The position numbers and the translations under genes were made by a program. Of a stretch of 64,000 nucleotides of DNA, positions 52,259-60,241 are shown in pieces; the stretch's first letter is position 1, and each line of letters begins with the position of its first letter. The DNA comes from Burkholderiales bacterium. GTDB lineage: Bacteria; Pseudomonadota; Gammaproteobacteria; Burkholderiales; Burkholderiaceae_E. Below the pieces are notes generated by a model. It was given only the letters and a program-made list of their open reading frames with translations. It was not told the DNA's origin and ran no database searches. Location of the stretch: positions 1-64,000 of the forward strand of contig JAPLQE010000051.1 of assembly GCA_026399835.1 (NCBI GenBank), given 5' to 3'.

Positions 52259-52879
52259 CTACCGGGCCACGGACTTTTCCACGTCGCGGATGAGGAGGGG
52301 ATCGAGCGGAGCGACGGCGCTGGGGTAAGCCGCCATGATCCTCCCGTCGCGGCCCACCAGCCACTTGTGGAAATTCCACTTCGGCGGTGATCCGCTGGCG
52401 CGGGCGAGTTCGGCGAAGAGCGGGTCGGCCCCGGGGCCGGCCACGACGGTCTTGGCGAACATCGGAAACGCCACACCGTAGGTGTTGAAGCACAAATCGG
52501 CGATCTGTTTCGCCGAGCCGGGCTCCTGCTGTCCGAAATCGTTGGACGGGAAGCCCAGGACCACCAGCCCGCGCCCACTGTAGCGCTTGTGCAGGGCCTC
52601 GAGCCGCTCGTACTGCTGCGTGTAGCCGCAGTAGCTGGCGGTGTTCACGATCAGCACCACCTTGCCGGCGAACTGGCACAGGTCCTGGGGGGCGTCGTCC
52701 TGCAGCCTCGGCGCCTTCCGGTCGAGCAGCGGCGGGCAGGCCGGGCGCCCCGAGGGACGGGAAACCGTCTGAGCCAGGGCCAAATTGTCCAGGTCAAATG
52801 CCGGGCAGACGCCGATCGACAGCACGGCGACGGCCATCAGCGAGTGGATTCGGGTTTGACAAACCCTGAGGGCGACCAT
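52259..52879 (-). CDS. glutathione peroxidase, exported
   Basis: 206 residues with an N-terminal signal-like segment (HSLMAVAVLSIGVCPAF). The thiol-peroxidase fold has NTASYCGYTQQY with the peroxidatic cysteine, VLGFPSNDFGQQEPGS with the glutamine, and PKWNFHKWLVG with the tryptophan of the catalytic triad. It reduces hydro- and lipid peroxides. The ATG at 52879 is used; an ATG at 52837 would give a shorter signal. A TTGTCC box abuts this start. First gene of the leftward arm. Confidence 0.9.
   Translation of the reverse strand: MVALRVCQTRIHSLMAVAVLSIGVCPAFDLDNLALAQTVSRPSGRPACPPLLDRKAPRLQDDAPQDLCQFAGKVVLIVNTASYCGYTQQYERLEALHKRYSGRGLVVLGFPSNDFGQQEPGSAKQIADLCFNTYGVAFPMFAKTVVAGPGADPLFAELARASGSPPKWNFHKWLVGRDGRIMAAYPSAVAPLDPLLIRDVEKSVAR
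52785..52793 (+). promoter_or_regulatory. extra TTGTCCAGG box inside the glutathione peroxidase gene
   Basis: Identical to the right arm of the operator at 52947-52973, and followed like it by an AGGTC-type sequence. It may be an additional binding half-site within the 5' coding region. Confidence 0.4.
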
Positions 52880-52880
52880 G

Positions 52881-52921
52881 TTGTCCTAGGCAATGCACGG
52901 GCTGCGGCCTATACTAGGACA
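52881..52921. promoter_or_regulatory. operator 1: TGTCCTAG/CTAGGACA inverted repeat with -10-like TATACT
   Basis: TTGTCCTAGG (52881-52890) and CTAGGACA (52914-52921) form an exact 8-bp inverted repeat with centres 33 bases apart. A TATACT (52910-52915) within it could be the -10 of the litR promoter. The left arm touches the divergent glutathione peroxidase start codon. Placement suits repression of both directions by the adjacent MerR/B12 regulator. Confidence 0.6.
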
Positions 52922-52946
52922 CCAGACGCCTGAGGTCAAACCATGT

Positions 52947-52973
52947 CCTGGACAAACAGCCTCCTTGTCCAGG
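52947..52973. promoter_or_regulatory. operator 2: CCTGGACAA-N9-TTGTCCAGG
   Basis: Exact 9-bp inverted repeat, arms 52947-52955 and 52965-52973, sitting 41-67 bases before the litR start. It shares the TTGTCC core with operator 1. It is the best candidate for an autoregulatory binding site of the regulator. Confidence 0.65.
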
Positions 52974-53013
52974 TGGGCGTCGCGGGCCACAGAGGCGGGG
53001 ATGCAGTAACCGG

Positions 53014-53961
53014 ATGAACGATCGCAACGCCACGCCGTCGCTGTCGCGCACGATCGCGGCTGTCGAGCGGGACACAGGGCTCTCGAAGGACACCTTGCGG
53101 GTGTGGGAGCGGCGATACGGATTTCCGCACCCCGACCGCGACCAGTTCGGCGAGCGCGTGTATCCGATCGAGCAGGTCGACAAGCTGCGCGTCCTGCGCC
53201 GCCTGATGGACGCCGGCCACCGGCCCGGCAAGGTGATCCACCTGCCGATCGAGCAGCTCCAGGCGCTGGCGGCCGAGACCACCGCGTCCTCGGTCATCCC
53301 GCGCTCGATGGGCGACGCCAACGCCGAGCACGAGGATCTGCAGCGCTATCTCGAGCTGATCAAGGCGCACGAGGTCGATTCGCTGCGGCGGGCGCTGTCG
53401 CAGGCGCAGCTGCGCATCGGCATGGAGCGCTTCGTCACCGAGATCGTCTCGCCGCTGACCCGCATGGTGGGCGATGCCTGGGCGCGCGGCTATGTCGAGG
53501 TGTTCGAGGAGCACCTCTACACCGAGTCCATCCAGGTCGTGCTGCGCGGCGCGATCGGCACGATCCCGCAGCCGGCGCGTCGCCCGCGCATCCTGCTGAC
53601 CACGATTCCGCAGGAGCCCCACGGGCTCGGCCTGCTGATGGCCGAGGCGATCCTCGCGCTCGAGGGCTGCCGCTGCGTGTCGCTGGGCGTGCAGACCCCG
53701 ATCTGGGACATCGTGCTCGCCTCGAGCGCGCACCGCGCCGACGTGGTGGCGCTGTCGTTCTCGGCAGTGGTCAACCCGAACCAGGTGCTCGACAGCCTGG
53801 TCGAGCTGCGCCAGAAGCTGCCCGCGGGCACCGAGATCTGGGCGGGCGGCAACTGCCCGATCCTGCAGCGCCGTCCGCCGGCTGACATCACGGTGCTCAA
53901 CGAACTGATCGAGATCCAGCCGACGATCCGCCGCTGGCGCGAGGCGCATCCGGAGGGATGA
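53014..53961 (+). CDS. litR: B12-binding MerR-family light-responsive regulator (LitR/CarH type)
   Basis: 315 residues in three parts. The MerR winged helix (about 10-80) has TIAAVERDTGLSKDTLRVWERRYGF-type recognition sequence. A four-helix bundle (about 105-185) carries the Wx9EH motif (W156, E166, H167). A cobalamin-binding Rossmann domain (190-310) has E201-P-H203-G-L-G, the ExHxxG motif whose histidine binds cobalt. Wx9EH is diagnostic for adenosylcobalamin photoreceptors, in which light cleaves the cofactor and releases DNA. Usually it is a dark repressor of itself and of photoprotection genes. Its TGA overlaps the next ATG (ATGA). Confidence 0.93.
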   Translation: MNDRNATPSLSRTIAAVERDTGLSKDTLRVWERRYGFPHPDRDQFGERVYPIEQVDKLRVLRRLMDAGHRPGKVIHLPIEQLQALAAETTASSVIPRSMGDANAEHEDLQRYLELIKAHEVDSLRRALSQAQLRIGMERFVTEIVSPLTRMVGDAWARGYVEVFEEHLYTESIQVVLRGAIGTIPQPARRPRILLTTIPQEPHGLGLLMAEAILALEGCRCVSLGVQTPIWDIVLASSAHRADVVALSFSAVVNPNQVLDSLVELRQKLPAGTEIWAGGNCPILQRRPPADITVLNELIEIQPTIRRWREAHPEG

Positions 53962-54143
53962 GCCGCGGGGCCGGCGAGCACCGCGGGAACAAGTCGTTCC
54001 TGCCCTCGAAGCCGTGCGCGCACTGCGCACGCCCGATGACCTGGCGCAAGCGCTGGGCGAACACCTGGGACTCGGTCCTGTACTGCTCGGATGGCTGCCG
54101 CATCGCTGCGGCTCGTGCTCGGCGACCAGCTGAGCCGGGCTAA
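53958..54143 (+). CDS. DUF2256 small zinc-ribbon-like protein
   Basis: 61 residues. NKSFLPSKPCAHCARPMTWRKRWANTWDSVLYCSDGC matches the DUF2256 family in full, with a CxxC and a CxxxC pair likely to bind a metal. The family is a regular companion of iron-sulfur photolyases. Its start overlaps the litR stop and its 3' end overlaps the photolyase start by 53 bases in another frame. Function unknown; a maturation or DNA-binding helper of the photolyase is a guess. Confidence 0.88.
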   Translation: MSRGAGEHRGNKSFLPSKPCAHCARPMTWRKRWANTWDSVLYCSDGCRIAAARARRPAEPG

Positions 54144-55665
54144 TCCCGCCCTCGCCGGCCTCGACCCCGCGACCGATCGCATCGCGCTGATCGAGGCGCC
54201 GGGCGAGGCGACGCACGTCCGCAGCCACAAGGCGCGCATCGTGCTGTTCCTGTCGGCGATGCGCCACTTCGCCGAGGCGCTGCGCGCCGACGGCCTGCCG
54301 CTCGACCATGTCCGGCTGGACGACGATCCGGAGCGTCCCGACCTGGTCGCGCGCCTCGAGCGCCTGATCGATCGGCACCGGCCCACCGAGCTGGTGGTCT
54401 GCGAGCCGGGCGACTGGCGCGTGCTCGCCGACCTGCAGGACCTGTGCGCCCGCCGCGCGCTGCCGCTGCGGGTGCTGCCCGACACCCACTTCCTGTGCTC
54501 GACCGAGGACTTCGCCCGCTGGGCGGGGCGCGGCAAGACGCTGCGCATGGAGACCTTCTACCGCTGGATGCGCAAGCGCCACGGCGTGCTGATGGCCGAG
54601 GACAGCGAGCCCGAGGGCGGCCGCTGGAACTTCGACGAGGAGAACCGAGGCGCGTATCCGAAGAGCGGCCCGGGCCCGATCCCTGCACCGGCGCGCTTCG
54701 AGCCGGACGCGATCACCCGGGAGGTGCTCGAGCTGGTCGAGCGCCGCTTCGCCGACCATCCGGGCTCGCTCGCGTCCTTCGGCTGGCCGGTCAGCCGCGA
54801 GCAGGCGCTCGTGGCGCTCGCGCGCTTCATCGACACGCGGCTGGTGAACTTCGGCCGCTATCAGGACGCGATGTGGGCCGGCACGCCCTTCGGCTGGCAT
54901 GCGCTGATCGCCTCGAGCCTGAACCTCAAGCTGCTCGACCCCCGCGAGGTCGTCGCCGCGGCCGAGCGCGCCTGGCGCGAGCGCGCGCCCGCAGCCCGCG
55001 AGGGCGAGGCCGGTGCCTCGGCGCTCGCCGCGGTCGAGGGCTTCGTGCGGCAGGTGCTCGGCTGGCGCGAGTTCGTCCGCGGCGTCTACTGGCTCGACAT
55101 GCCGGGCCTGGCCGATGCGAACCACTACGGACACGATCGGGCGCTGCCCGCCTGGTGGTGGACCGGCGACACGAAGATGGCCTGCCTGCGCGACGCCATC
55201 GGCCAGACGATGCGCGAGGGCTATGCGCACCACATCCAGCGGCTGATGCTCACCGGCAACTTCGCGCTGCTCGCCGGGCTCGCGCCGCGCGAGGTCGCGG
55301 CCTGGTACCTCGCGGTCTACGTCGATGCGGTCGAGTGGGTCGAGCTGCCGAACGTGGCCGGCATGGCGCTCTACGCGAACGGCGGACGCTTCACCACCAA
55401 GCCGTACGTCGCGAGCGGCGCCTACGTGAAGCGCATGAGCAACCACTGTGGCGGCTGCGCGTACTCGCCCGAGCTGCGGACGGGACCGCGGGCCTGCCCG
55501 ATGACCACGCTGTACTGGCGCTTCCTCGACACGCACGAGGCCGAGCTCGCCGGCAACCCGCGGACAGCGCTGATGGCCAAGAATCTCGCGCGGCTCGGCG
55601 CCGAGGAGCGTGCCGCGATCCGCGACTGGGGCGAACGGCTGCTGGCGGACATGGACGGGCTCTGA
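54091..55665 (+). CDS. iron-sulfur bacterial photolyase/cryptochrome (FeS-BCP, PhrB/CryB type)
   Basis: 524-residue flavoprotein for light-driven DNA repair. The N-terminal antenna domain opens LRLVLGDQLSRANPAL, the DPRP family start. Four cysteines, C365, C453, C456 and C469, have the same spacing (88, 3, 13) as the cluster ligands of Agrobacterium (6-4) photolyase PhrB. The histidine pair H380-H381 follows C365 by 15 residues as in that enzyme. The protein therefore should carry FAD, a 4Fe-4S cluster and a lumazine-type antenna. It is the third gene of the litR unit. Confidence 0.94.
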   Translation: MAAASLRLVLGDQLSRANPALAGLDPATDRIALIEAPGEATHVRSHKARIVLFLSAMRHFAEALRADGLPLDHVRLDDDPERPDLVARLERLIDRHRPTELVVCEPGDWRVLADLQDLCARRALPLRVLPDTHFLCSTEDFARWAGRGKTLRMETFYRWMRKRHGVLMAEDSEPEGGRWNFDEENRGAYPKSGPGPIPAPARFEPDAITREVLELVERRFADHPGSLASFGWPVSREQALVALARFIDTRLVNFGRYQDAMWAGTPFGWHALIASSLNLKLLDPREVVAAAERAWRERAPAAREGEAGASALAAVEGFVRQVLGWREFVRGVYWLDMPGLADANHYGHDRALPAWWWTGDTKMACLRDAIGQTMREGYAHHIQRLMLTGNFALLAGLAPREVAAWYLAVYVDAVEWVELPNVAGMALYANGGRFTTKPYVASGAYVKRMSNHCGGCAYSPELRTGPRACPMTTLYWRFLDTHEAELAGNPRTALMAKNLARLGAEERAAIRDWGERLLADMDGL

Positions 55666-55677
55666 GCGGTCGATCGT

Positions 55678-55720
55678 CCGTCGGTCGGTGCGGGCAATCC
55701 GACGGGCGTACCGGATGGGC
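55678..55720 (+). terminator. possible terminator of the litR-photolyase unit
   Basis: CCGTCGG and CCGACGG form a 7-bp stem with a 14-base loop a few bases after the photolyase stop. A short TTTT follows 12 bases later. Weak. Confidence 0.35.
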
Positions 55721-55822
55721 TTTTCGCGTCGTTCAAGCTAGCGTAGCGAGGACCGGTTACAGGTGCGATTCGATGACCGTATGTCCGGTCAGGCGCGCCG
55801 CCGGATCTTCGGAAGCGAGACC

Positions 55823-56170
55823 ATGTCCTCCTCACCTTCGGCCCCTTCGACGGTACCCGCGCCGATCTCGGAGCGCTCCATCGCAACCATCGCTGCCTGG
55901 TTCGCGCGCCTGCCAATGGAGCGACGGCCCTTCGAGCTCGTGCGGTCCTACCCGCGGATCGCCGAACGGCTGGCGGGGATCGATGCCGACACGCCCGTCG
56001 CGATCGGCTACCTGGACTCCCTGACGATCGATCATCGAGGCGACCGGAAAGGCTTTCCGGTCGACGTCGGCCGGGAGCTCATGCACCTGCGGCTCCACTA
56101 CGCCCAGCGCCTCGAGGTCGAGGTCCCAGCGGATGCAGGCATGGTCTGGGGGCACGGCCCCAGGGGCTGA
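55823..56170 (+). CDS. hypothetical protein
   Basis: 115 residues from the ATG at 55823 (an in-frame ATG at 55763 would add 20). Helical in the first half (IATIAAWFARLPMERRPFELVRSYPRIAERLAGI), then LTIDHRGDRKGFPVDVGRELMHLRLHY. A D-R-G-x-R-x-GFP pattern of this kind occurs in small uncharacterised Burkholderiales proteins. No export or membrane signal. Placed after the photolyase with its own short upstream region. Function not recognised. Confidence 0.6.
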   Translation: MSSSPSAPSTVPAPISERSIATIAAWFARLPMERRPFELVRSYPRIAERLAGIDADTPVAIGYLDSLTIDHRGDRKGFPVDVGRELMHLRLHYAQRLEVEVPADAGMVWGHGPRG

Positions 56171-56268
56171 GCCAGGGCGCCTCACTGCCCGGTCGCGCTT
56201 CGCGCCGAGCCCGGCTGCCCTCCGGGGCGTCGGCGCCGCCGATGCCGCCGTCGCAACCCCAGTGCAGC

Positions 56269-57430
56269 TCAGGCCGTGTCGATCGGACCGGTGAACAGCG
56301 TCAGCACGCCGGTGTAGCCGTACAGTCGGTGCTGCGCGATCTCGCCGTTGGCGAAGAAGCCGACCAGCGGGAACTCGCCGAGCTGCGACTGCAGGATGCC
56401 GACCTCGGCGCCCGCGGCGCCGAACAGCGAGCGGCCGCGCGCCACGCAGGACACGTAGATGCCGCCGCGGATCGCCAGCCCGTCGGTCTCCAGCTCCTCG
56501 CGCAGCTCGGTGCAGGCGCGGATCAGGTCGGCCCGCGCCGCGCGCGCGTCGCGCGTGCAGCGGATCGATGCCGACGAGGTTGCGCACCAGGTAGTCGCCG
56601 AAGCCGGGACGCGCCCCGCGCGAGGGCTCGTCGCCGCCGGACAGCCCGACGAACAGGCCGGCGCGCACGCGCTCGGCCGGCAGCGCCCGCATCAGCGCAG
56701 CACCGTCGCGCGTGGTGCGCACCGCCTCGTCGACGCCGAGGTCGGCGAGCAGCACGTCGAGCGCAGGCTGCCCGTCGAGCGTGCGGATCAGGTTCGAGCT
56801 GCAGGCCGAGATCACATGCTCGCCCGCCAGCGGCGAGCAGCCCTGGGTGACCCGCATGCGCAGGTCCACGTCTGAGGAGAACACGACGCCCGACAGCCCG
56901 CCGGAGAGCACGCGGTCGGCGACCTGCGGCAGCGGTGCGACCCGGCCGCTCGAGATGCCGCCGAACAGCAGGCCCGAGGACACCTTGACCGCCATGTCCT
57001 CGACCAGCTCGGCAAGGTCGGGTGTGCCCGGATCGGCGTGCACCAGCGCCGACTGCGCCGCGACCGCGCCCGCACTCGTGCGCGCGCCGGCCGGCGGCGG
57101 CGGCGTCGCGCCGGAGAACACGTGGAACCCGTCGTCGGGAAGGTCGCAGAGCATCAGCGCGATCGCCGGCTCGTCGTCGTACTCGACGCCGGTGGCGACG
57201 ACGGTGTGGCCGCAGGTGCCGGCCCAGTGCGCGACACCGGTGCGCTGCACCAGCAGCTCGACGATCTCGCCGGCGTGCGGCGCGAGCGCAGCCGTCAGGT
57301 AGACGAGGCCGAGGTTGCCGCCGGGCGACCAGCCGGGCGTCTCGCGGCGTCCGTCGATCTGGGCGAGCGCGAGCTCGGTCGCCATCCGCCAGTCGGGATG
57401 CGTGGCATGGCCGTGGCGGAACCGGGTCAC
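56269..57430 (-). pseudogene. FIST domain protein, frameshifted
   Basis: FIST proteins are intracellular small-ligand sensors. From the GTG at 57430 the frame encodes a normal FIST_N domain and the start of FIST_C down to DYLVRNLVGIDP near 56570. The family then continues, but in another frame: RDARAARADL, SCVARGRSLFGAAGAEVGIL and GFFANGEIAQHRLYGYTGVLTLF, ending at 56269. Between the two about 20-25 expected residues are missing, so it is a deletion with frameshift. Either the gene is broken or the assembly has an error there. It is translationally coupled (GTGA) to the phaM gene. Confidence 0.75.
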
Positions 57431-58191
57431 GACCCCGCCTTGGGCGCGCGCTGGGCCGGCGCGCGCCGTTTCTTCGCCGGCGGCTTGCGCGCCGCGGGCG
57501 TCTTCGCTGCGCCCGTGCCCTTCGTGCTGCCCGTGGTCTTCGTGACCGCCGTGGCCTTCGTACCCGCCGCGCCGGGCTTCATCGCACGCGGCCTCGCGGC
57601 GCCCGCGAGGCCGCCGGCCGCCTTCATCGCCGTCGCGGCCGCGTCCTGCAGGCCGCCTCCGGTCAGCGCGGCCTGGGCCACCTGGTTGAAGTTCTGCTGC
57701 AGCAGGTTCCACCAGGCCGTGGGGTTGATCCCGGGCAGCATCGCGGGCAGCTCGGGCTTCGGCGACGCGGCCTCGCCGGCGGACTTCGCGGCCGGCGGCT
57801 CGGGCGACGCCGGTGCCGCGGCCCGCTCGGGTTCGGGCGCCTGCGGGCGTGCCGCACTGCGCGGCGGCGCGGCGGGCGCGGCGCCCTGCTGTGCGAGGTT
57901 GCCGAAGGACGCCCCGAAGGCCTTGACCGCGGCGAGCGTGCCGCGCTGGATCTCGAGGCCCTGGATGGTGCCGCGCAGCATGCTGAGGTTCAGGTTCAGC
58001 CACTGCTCGACCGCCTTCAGGTCGGCGATGCGCTTGTCGAGCTCGTCGATGTCGACGGTCGGCACCAGCGTGCTGGGCAGGTTCAGCCCGCCCCAGGCCC
58101 GCTTGACGAACTCGACGCTGTCGAGGACCTGCCCGATCCCGCCGATCGCCATCTTGCCCATGTCGAACGCCCTGGAGGTGCTGGTCGCCAT
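57427..58191 (-). CDS. phaM: PhaM-type polyhydroxyalkanoate granule protein
   Basis: 254 residues. The N-terminal FVKRAWGGLNLPSTLVPTVDIDELDKRI and the helix LNLSMLRGTIQGLEIQRGTLA match PhaM, which activates PHA synthase and tethers granules to the nucleoid. A Pro/Ala linker and an amphipathic segment (NPTAWWNLLQQNFNQVA) follow. The Lys/Ala/Pro-rich, histone-like C-terminal tail is the expected DNA-binding part. It indicates PHA storage and is a strong Burkholderiales marker. Confidence 0.9.
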   Translation of the reverse strand: MATSTSRAFDMGKMAIGGIGQVLDSVEFVKRAWGGLNLPSTLVPTVDIDELDKRIADLKAVEQWLNLNLSMLRGTIQGLEIQRGTLAAVKAFGASFGNLAQQGAAPAAPPRSAARPQAPEPERAAAPASPEPPAAKSAGEAASPKPELPAMLPGINPTAWWNLLQQNFNQVAQAALTGGGLQDAAATAMKAAGGLAGAARPRAMKPGAAGTKATAVTKTTGSTKGTGAAKTPAARKPPAKKRRAPAQRAPKAGS

Positions 58192-58284
58192 CGTCGCCTC
58201 GCGTGAAGGATGTTCCGACGAACGATAGCAGCAGCAGCGCGCGCGCGGGCACGGCGGCGGCGGCGCGCCGACGGCGGCCTCGGC

Positions 58285-59214
58285 TCAGTAGCCCCGTGTG
58301 CGATCCACCGGCTGGCGCAGCGGCTCGCCGCGCTCGAGCCGCGCCACCTCTTCGGCGAACTGCGCGGCCACCGCGCCCGGCGAGAGCTGCCCCGCGACGT
58401 GCGGCGTGATCGTGAGGTTCGGCGTCGACCACAGCGGATCATCGGCGGCCATCGGCTCGTTGGCCTGCACGTCGAGGGTCGCGCCGCCGAGCTGCCCGCT
58501 CTCGAGCGCGGCGAGCAGCGCGGGCTCGACCACCTGCCCGCCGCGGCCGATGTTCACGAAGAACGCGCCTCTCGGCAGCCGGGCGAGCAGTGCTGCATCG
58601 ACCAGCCCAGCGGTCTGCGGCGTGAGCGGCAGCGCGCAGACCAGCACGCGGGCGCGCGGCAGCGCGGCCGCCAGACCGTCGTCGCCGGCGAAGGTCCGGA
58701 TGCCGTCGACGGCGCGCGGCGTGCGGCTCCAGCCGGACACCTCGAAGCCGAGCGCGGCGAGCGAGCGCGCGATGGTCTGTCCGATCGGGCCGAGCCCGAG
58801 CACCAGCGCCTCGATGCCGACCGAGGGTGCGCGGTGCCGCGTCCAGTCGCGAGCGAGCTGCTGCGCGCGATAGCGCGGCGCGAGCCGCAGGTGGTCGAGC
58901 GCCGCGTGCACGACGTACTGCGCGAGCTCGATCGCCTGAGCGCTGTCGGTCACGCGCGCGATGGGCAGGCCCGACGGCAGGTCGGGCGTGGCCAGCAGCT
59001 TGTCGACGCCCGCCGCGCAGTTGAAGAGCAGTTCGAGGTTCGGCAGCCGCGGCAGCACGCCGGCGGGCAGGCGCCAGGCCATCAGCCAGCGGATCGACGC
59101 GGGGTCCCAGTCGCCGTCGAGCGTCGTGTGGATCGGATGCGGCCAGCCGTGCTCGCGCAGCGCCTGCGCGAAGTGCTCCGGCGGCATCGGCTTGCTCAGG
59201 ATCAGCAGGGCCAT
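58285..59214 (-). CDS. glyoxylate/hydroxypyruvate reductase A-like D-2-hydroxyacid dehydrogenase
   Basis: 309 residues. The GhrA-type layout has [12 protein letters not shown] in the substrate domain, the NAD(P) loop [13 protein letters not shown], the catalytic arginine in [11 protein letters not shown], glutamate in VQANEP and histidine in TITPHVAG. It reduces glyoxylate or hydroxypyruvate with NADPH. It follows the enoyl-CoA hydratase by 10 bases and is probably co-transcribed. Confidence 0.9.
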   Translation of the reverse strand: MALLILSKPMPPEHFAQALREHGWPHPIHTTLDGDWDPASIRWLMAWRLPAGVLPRLPNLELLFNCAAGVDKLLATPDLPSGLPIARVTDSAQAIELAQYVVHAALDHLRLAPRYRAQQLARDWTRHRAPSVGIEALVLGLGPIGQTIARSLAALGFEVSGWSRTPRAVDGIRTFAGDDGLAAALPRARVLVCALPLTPQTAGLVDAALLARLPRGAFFVNIGRGGQVVEPALLAALESGQLGGATLDVQANEPMAADDPLWSTPNLTITPHVAGQLSPGAVAAQFAEEVARLERGEPLRQPVDRTRGY

Positions 59215-59224
59215 GGTCGGCGCC

Positions 59225-60040
59225 TCAGAAGGGATCGCGGTCGTCGAAGCGCGGCGCGCGCTTCTCGCGGAGGGCCGCCACGCCTTCCTTCACGTCCGGC
59301 CCCGCGAAGCCCATGAACTCGAGCGCGAGCGAAGCGTCGAACGCGGGTCCGGCCTGGCGCAGCCAGTTGTTCAGCGCGTACTTGGTCCACCGGATCGCGG
59401 TCTGGCTGCCGGTGGCCAGCTTGCGCGCGACCTCGAACGCGCGGGCCTGCAGCGCCGCCTCGTCGTCGACCACCAGCGAGATCAGGCCGATGCGCTCGGC
59501 CTCCTCTCCGGTCAGCGGCTCGCAGAGCATCAGGTAGTACTTGGCCTTGGCCATGCCGCACAGCAGCGGCCAGATCACCGCCGCATGGTCACCCGCCGCC
59601 ACGCCGAGTCGCGTGTGCGCGTCGACCAGCTTGGCGTCGCGCGTGGCGATCGACACGTCGGCGAGCACGCCGCAGACCAGGCCCGCACCGGCCGCCGGGC
59701 CGTGCATCGCCGAGACGATCGGCTTGTTGCAGTTGATCATGTTGTAGACGAGGTCCTTGGCCTCGCGCCAGACGCGGGCGCGGACGTGGAAGTCGTCGGC
59801 CATCGCCTCGACCAGCGAGGCGTCGCCGCCGGCCGAGAAGCCCCGGCCCTCGCCGCGGATCACCGCGACCTTCATCGCCGGGTCCGCGTCGAGCGTGCGC
59901 CAGACCTCGGTCATCTCGTAGTGCGTGCGGTCGTCGGCGGTCGGCAGCTTCTGGCCGGGACGGCAGGTCATCACGATCTCGAGCACCCCGTCGTCGTGTC
60001 GGACGAGGCGCAGCGATCGGTACTGGTCGTAGTCGAGCAT
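59225..60040 (-). CDS. enoyl-CoA hydratase/isomerase family protein
   Basis: 271-residue crotonase-fold enzyme. Oxyanion-hole motifs are [13 protein letters not shown] and [15 protein letters not shown]. At the usual active-site acid region it reads [20 protein letters not shown], in which an aspartate-histidine replaces the common glutamate. This is a recognisable subgroup of hydratase/isomerases. It acts on an unsaturated acyl-CoA. The ATG at 60040 ([10 protein letters not shown]) is preferred over a long upstream read-through. Confidence 0.88.
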   Translation of the reverse strand: MLDYDQYRSLRLVRHDDGVLEIVMTCRPGQKLPTADDRTHYEMTEVWRTLDADPAMKVAVIRGEGRGFSAGGDASLVEAMADDFHVRARVWREAKDLVYNMINCNKPIVSAMHGPAAGAGLVCGVLADVSIATRDAKLVDAHTRLGVAAGDHAAVIWPLLCGMAKAKYYLMLCEPLTGEEAERIGLISLVVDDEAALQARAFEVARKLATGSQTAIRWTKYALNNWLRQAGPAFDASLALEFMGFAGPDVKEGVAALREKRAPRFDDRDPF

Positions 60041-60241
60041 GGCGGTGTGGCGGCGGGTCGGTCCTCGGAGCGGCGATTCTATGCCCCGACCGGCGCGGGC
60101 CGCGCCGCGCGGGCCGCCGTTCGGAAGCAGGTGCGCCGCGCACGGGCCGGCCGCAGGAGCATGAGCACATGCCCGCGGGCGAGCTTGGCGAGACCGTCCG
60201 GCGCGCGGTACCGTGCGCGGTCCACACAGGAGCGCACGAGC

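Noticed and set aside
52910-52915. TATACT with TTGTCC at 52881 as a standard sigma-70 promoter
   Set aside because: The spacing would be 23 bases, too long for a normal -35/-10 pair, so TATACT is reported only as a possible -10 inside the operator.
53014-53961. Regulator as a methionine-synthase-like or corrinoid methyltransferase protein
   Set aside because: The B12 domain is preceded by a MerR helix-turn-helix and the Wx9EH helix bundle, and no methyltransferase domain is present.
52936-55536. Long minus-strand frame opposite litR and the photolyase
   Set aside because: Antisense shadow of two well-supported genes with exact motif matches on the plus strand.
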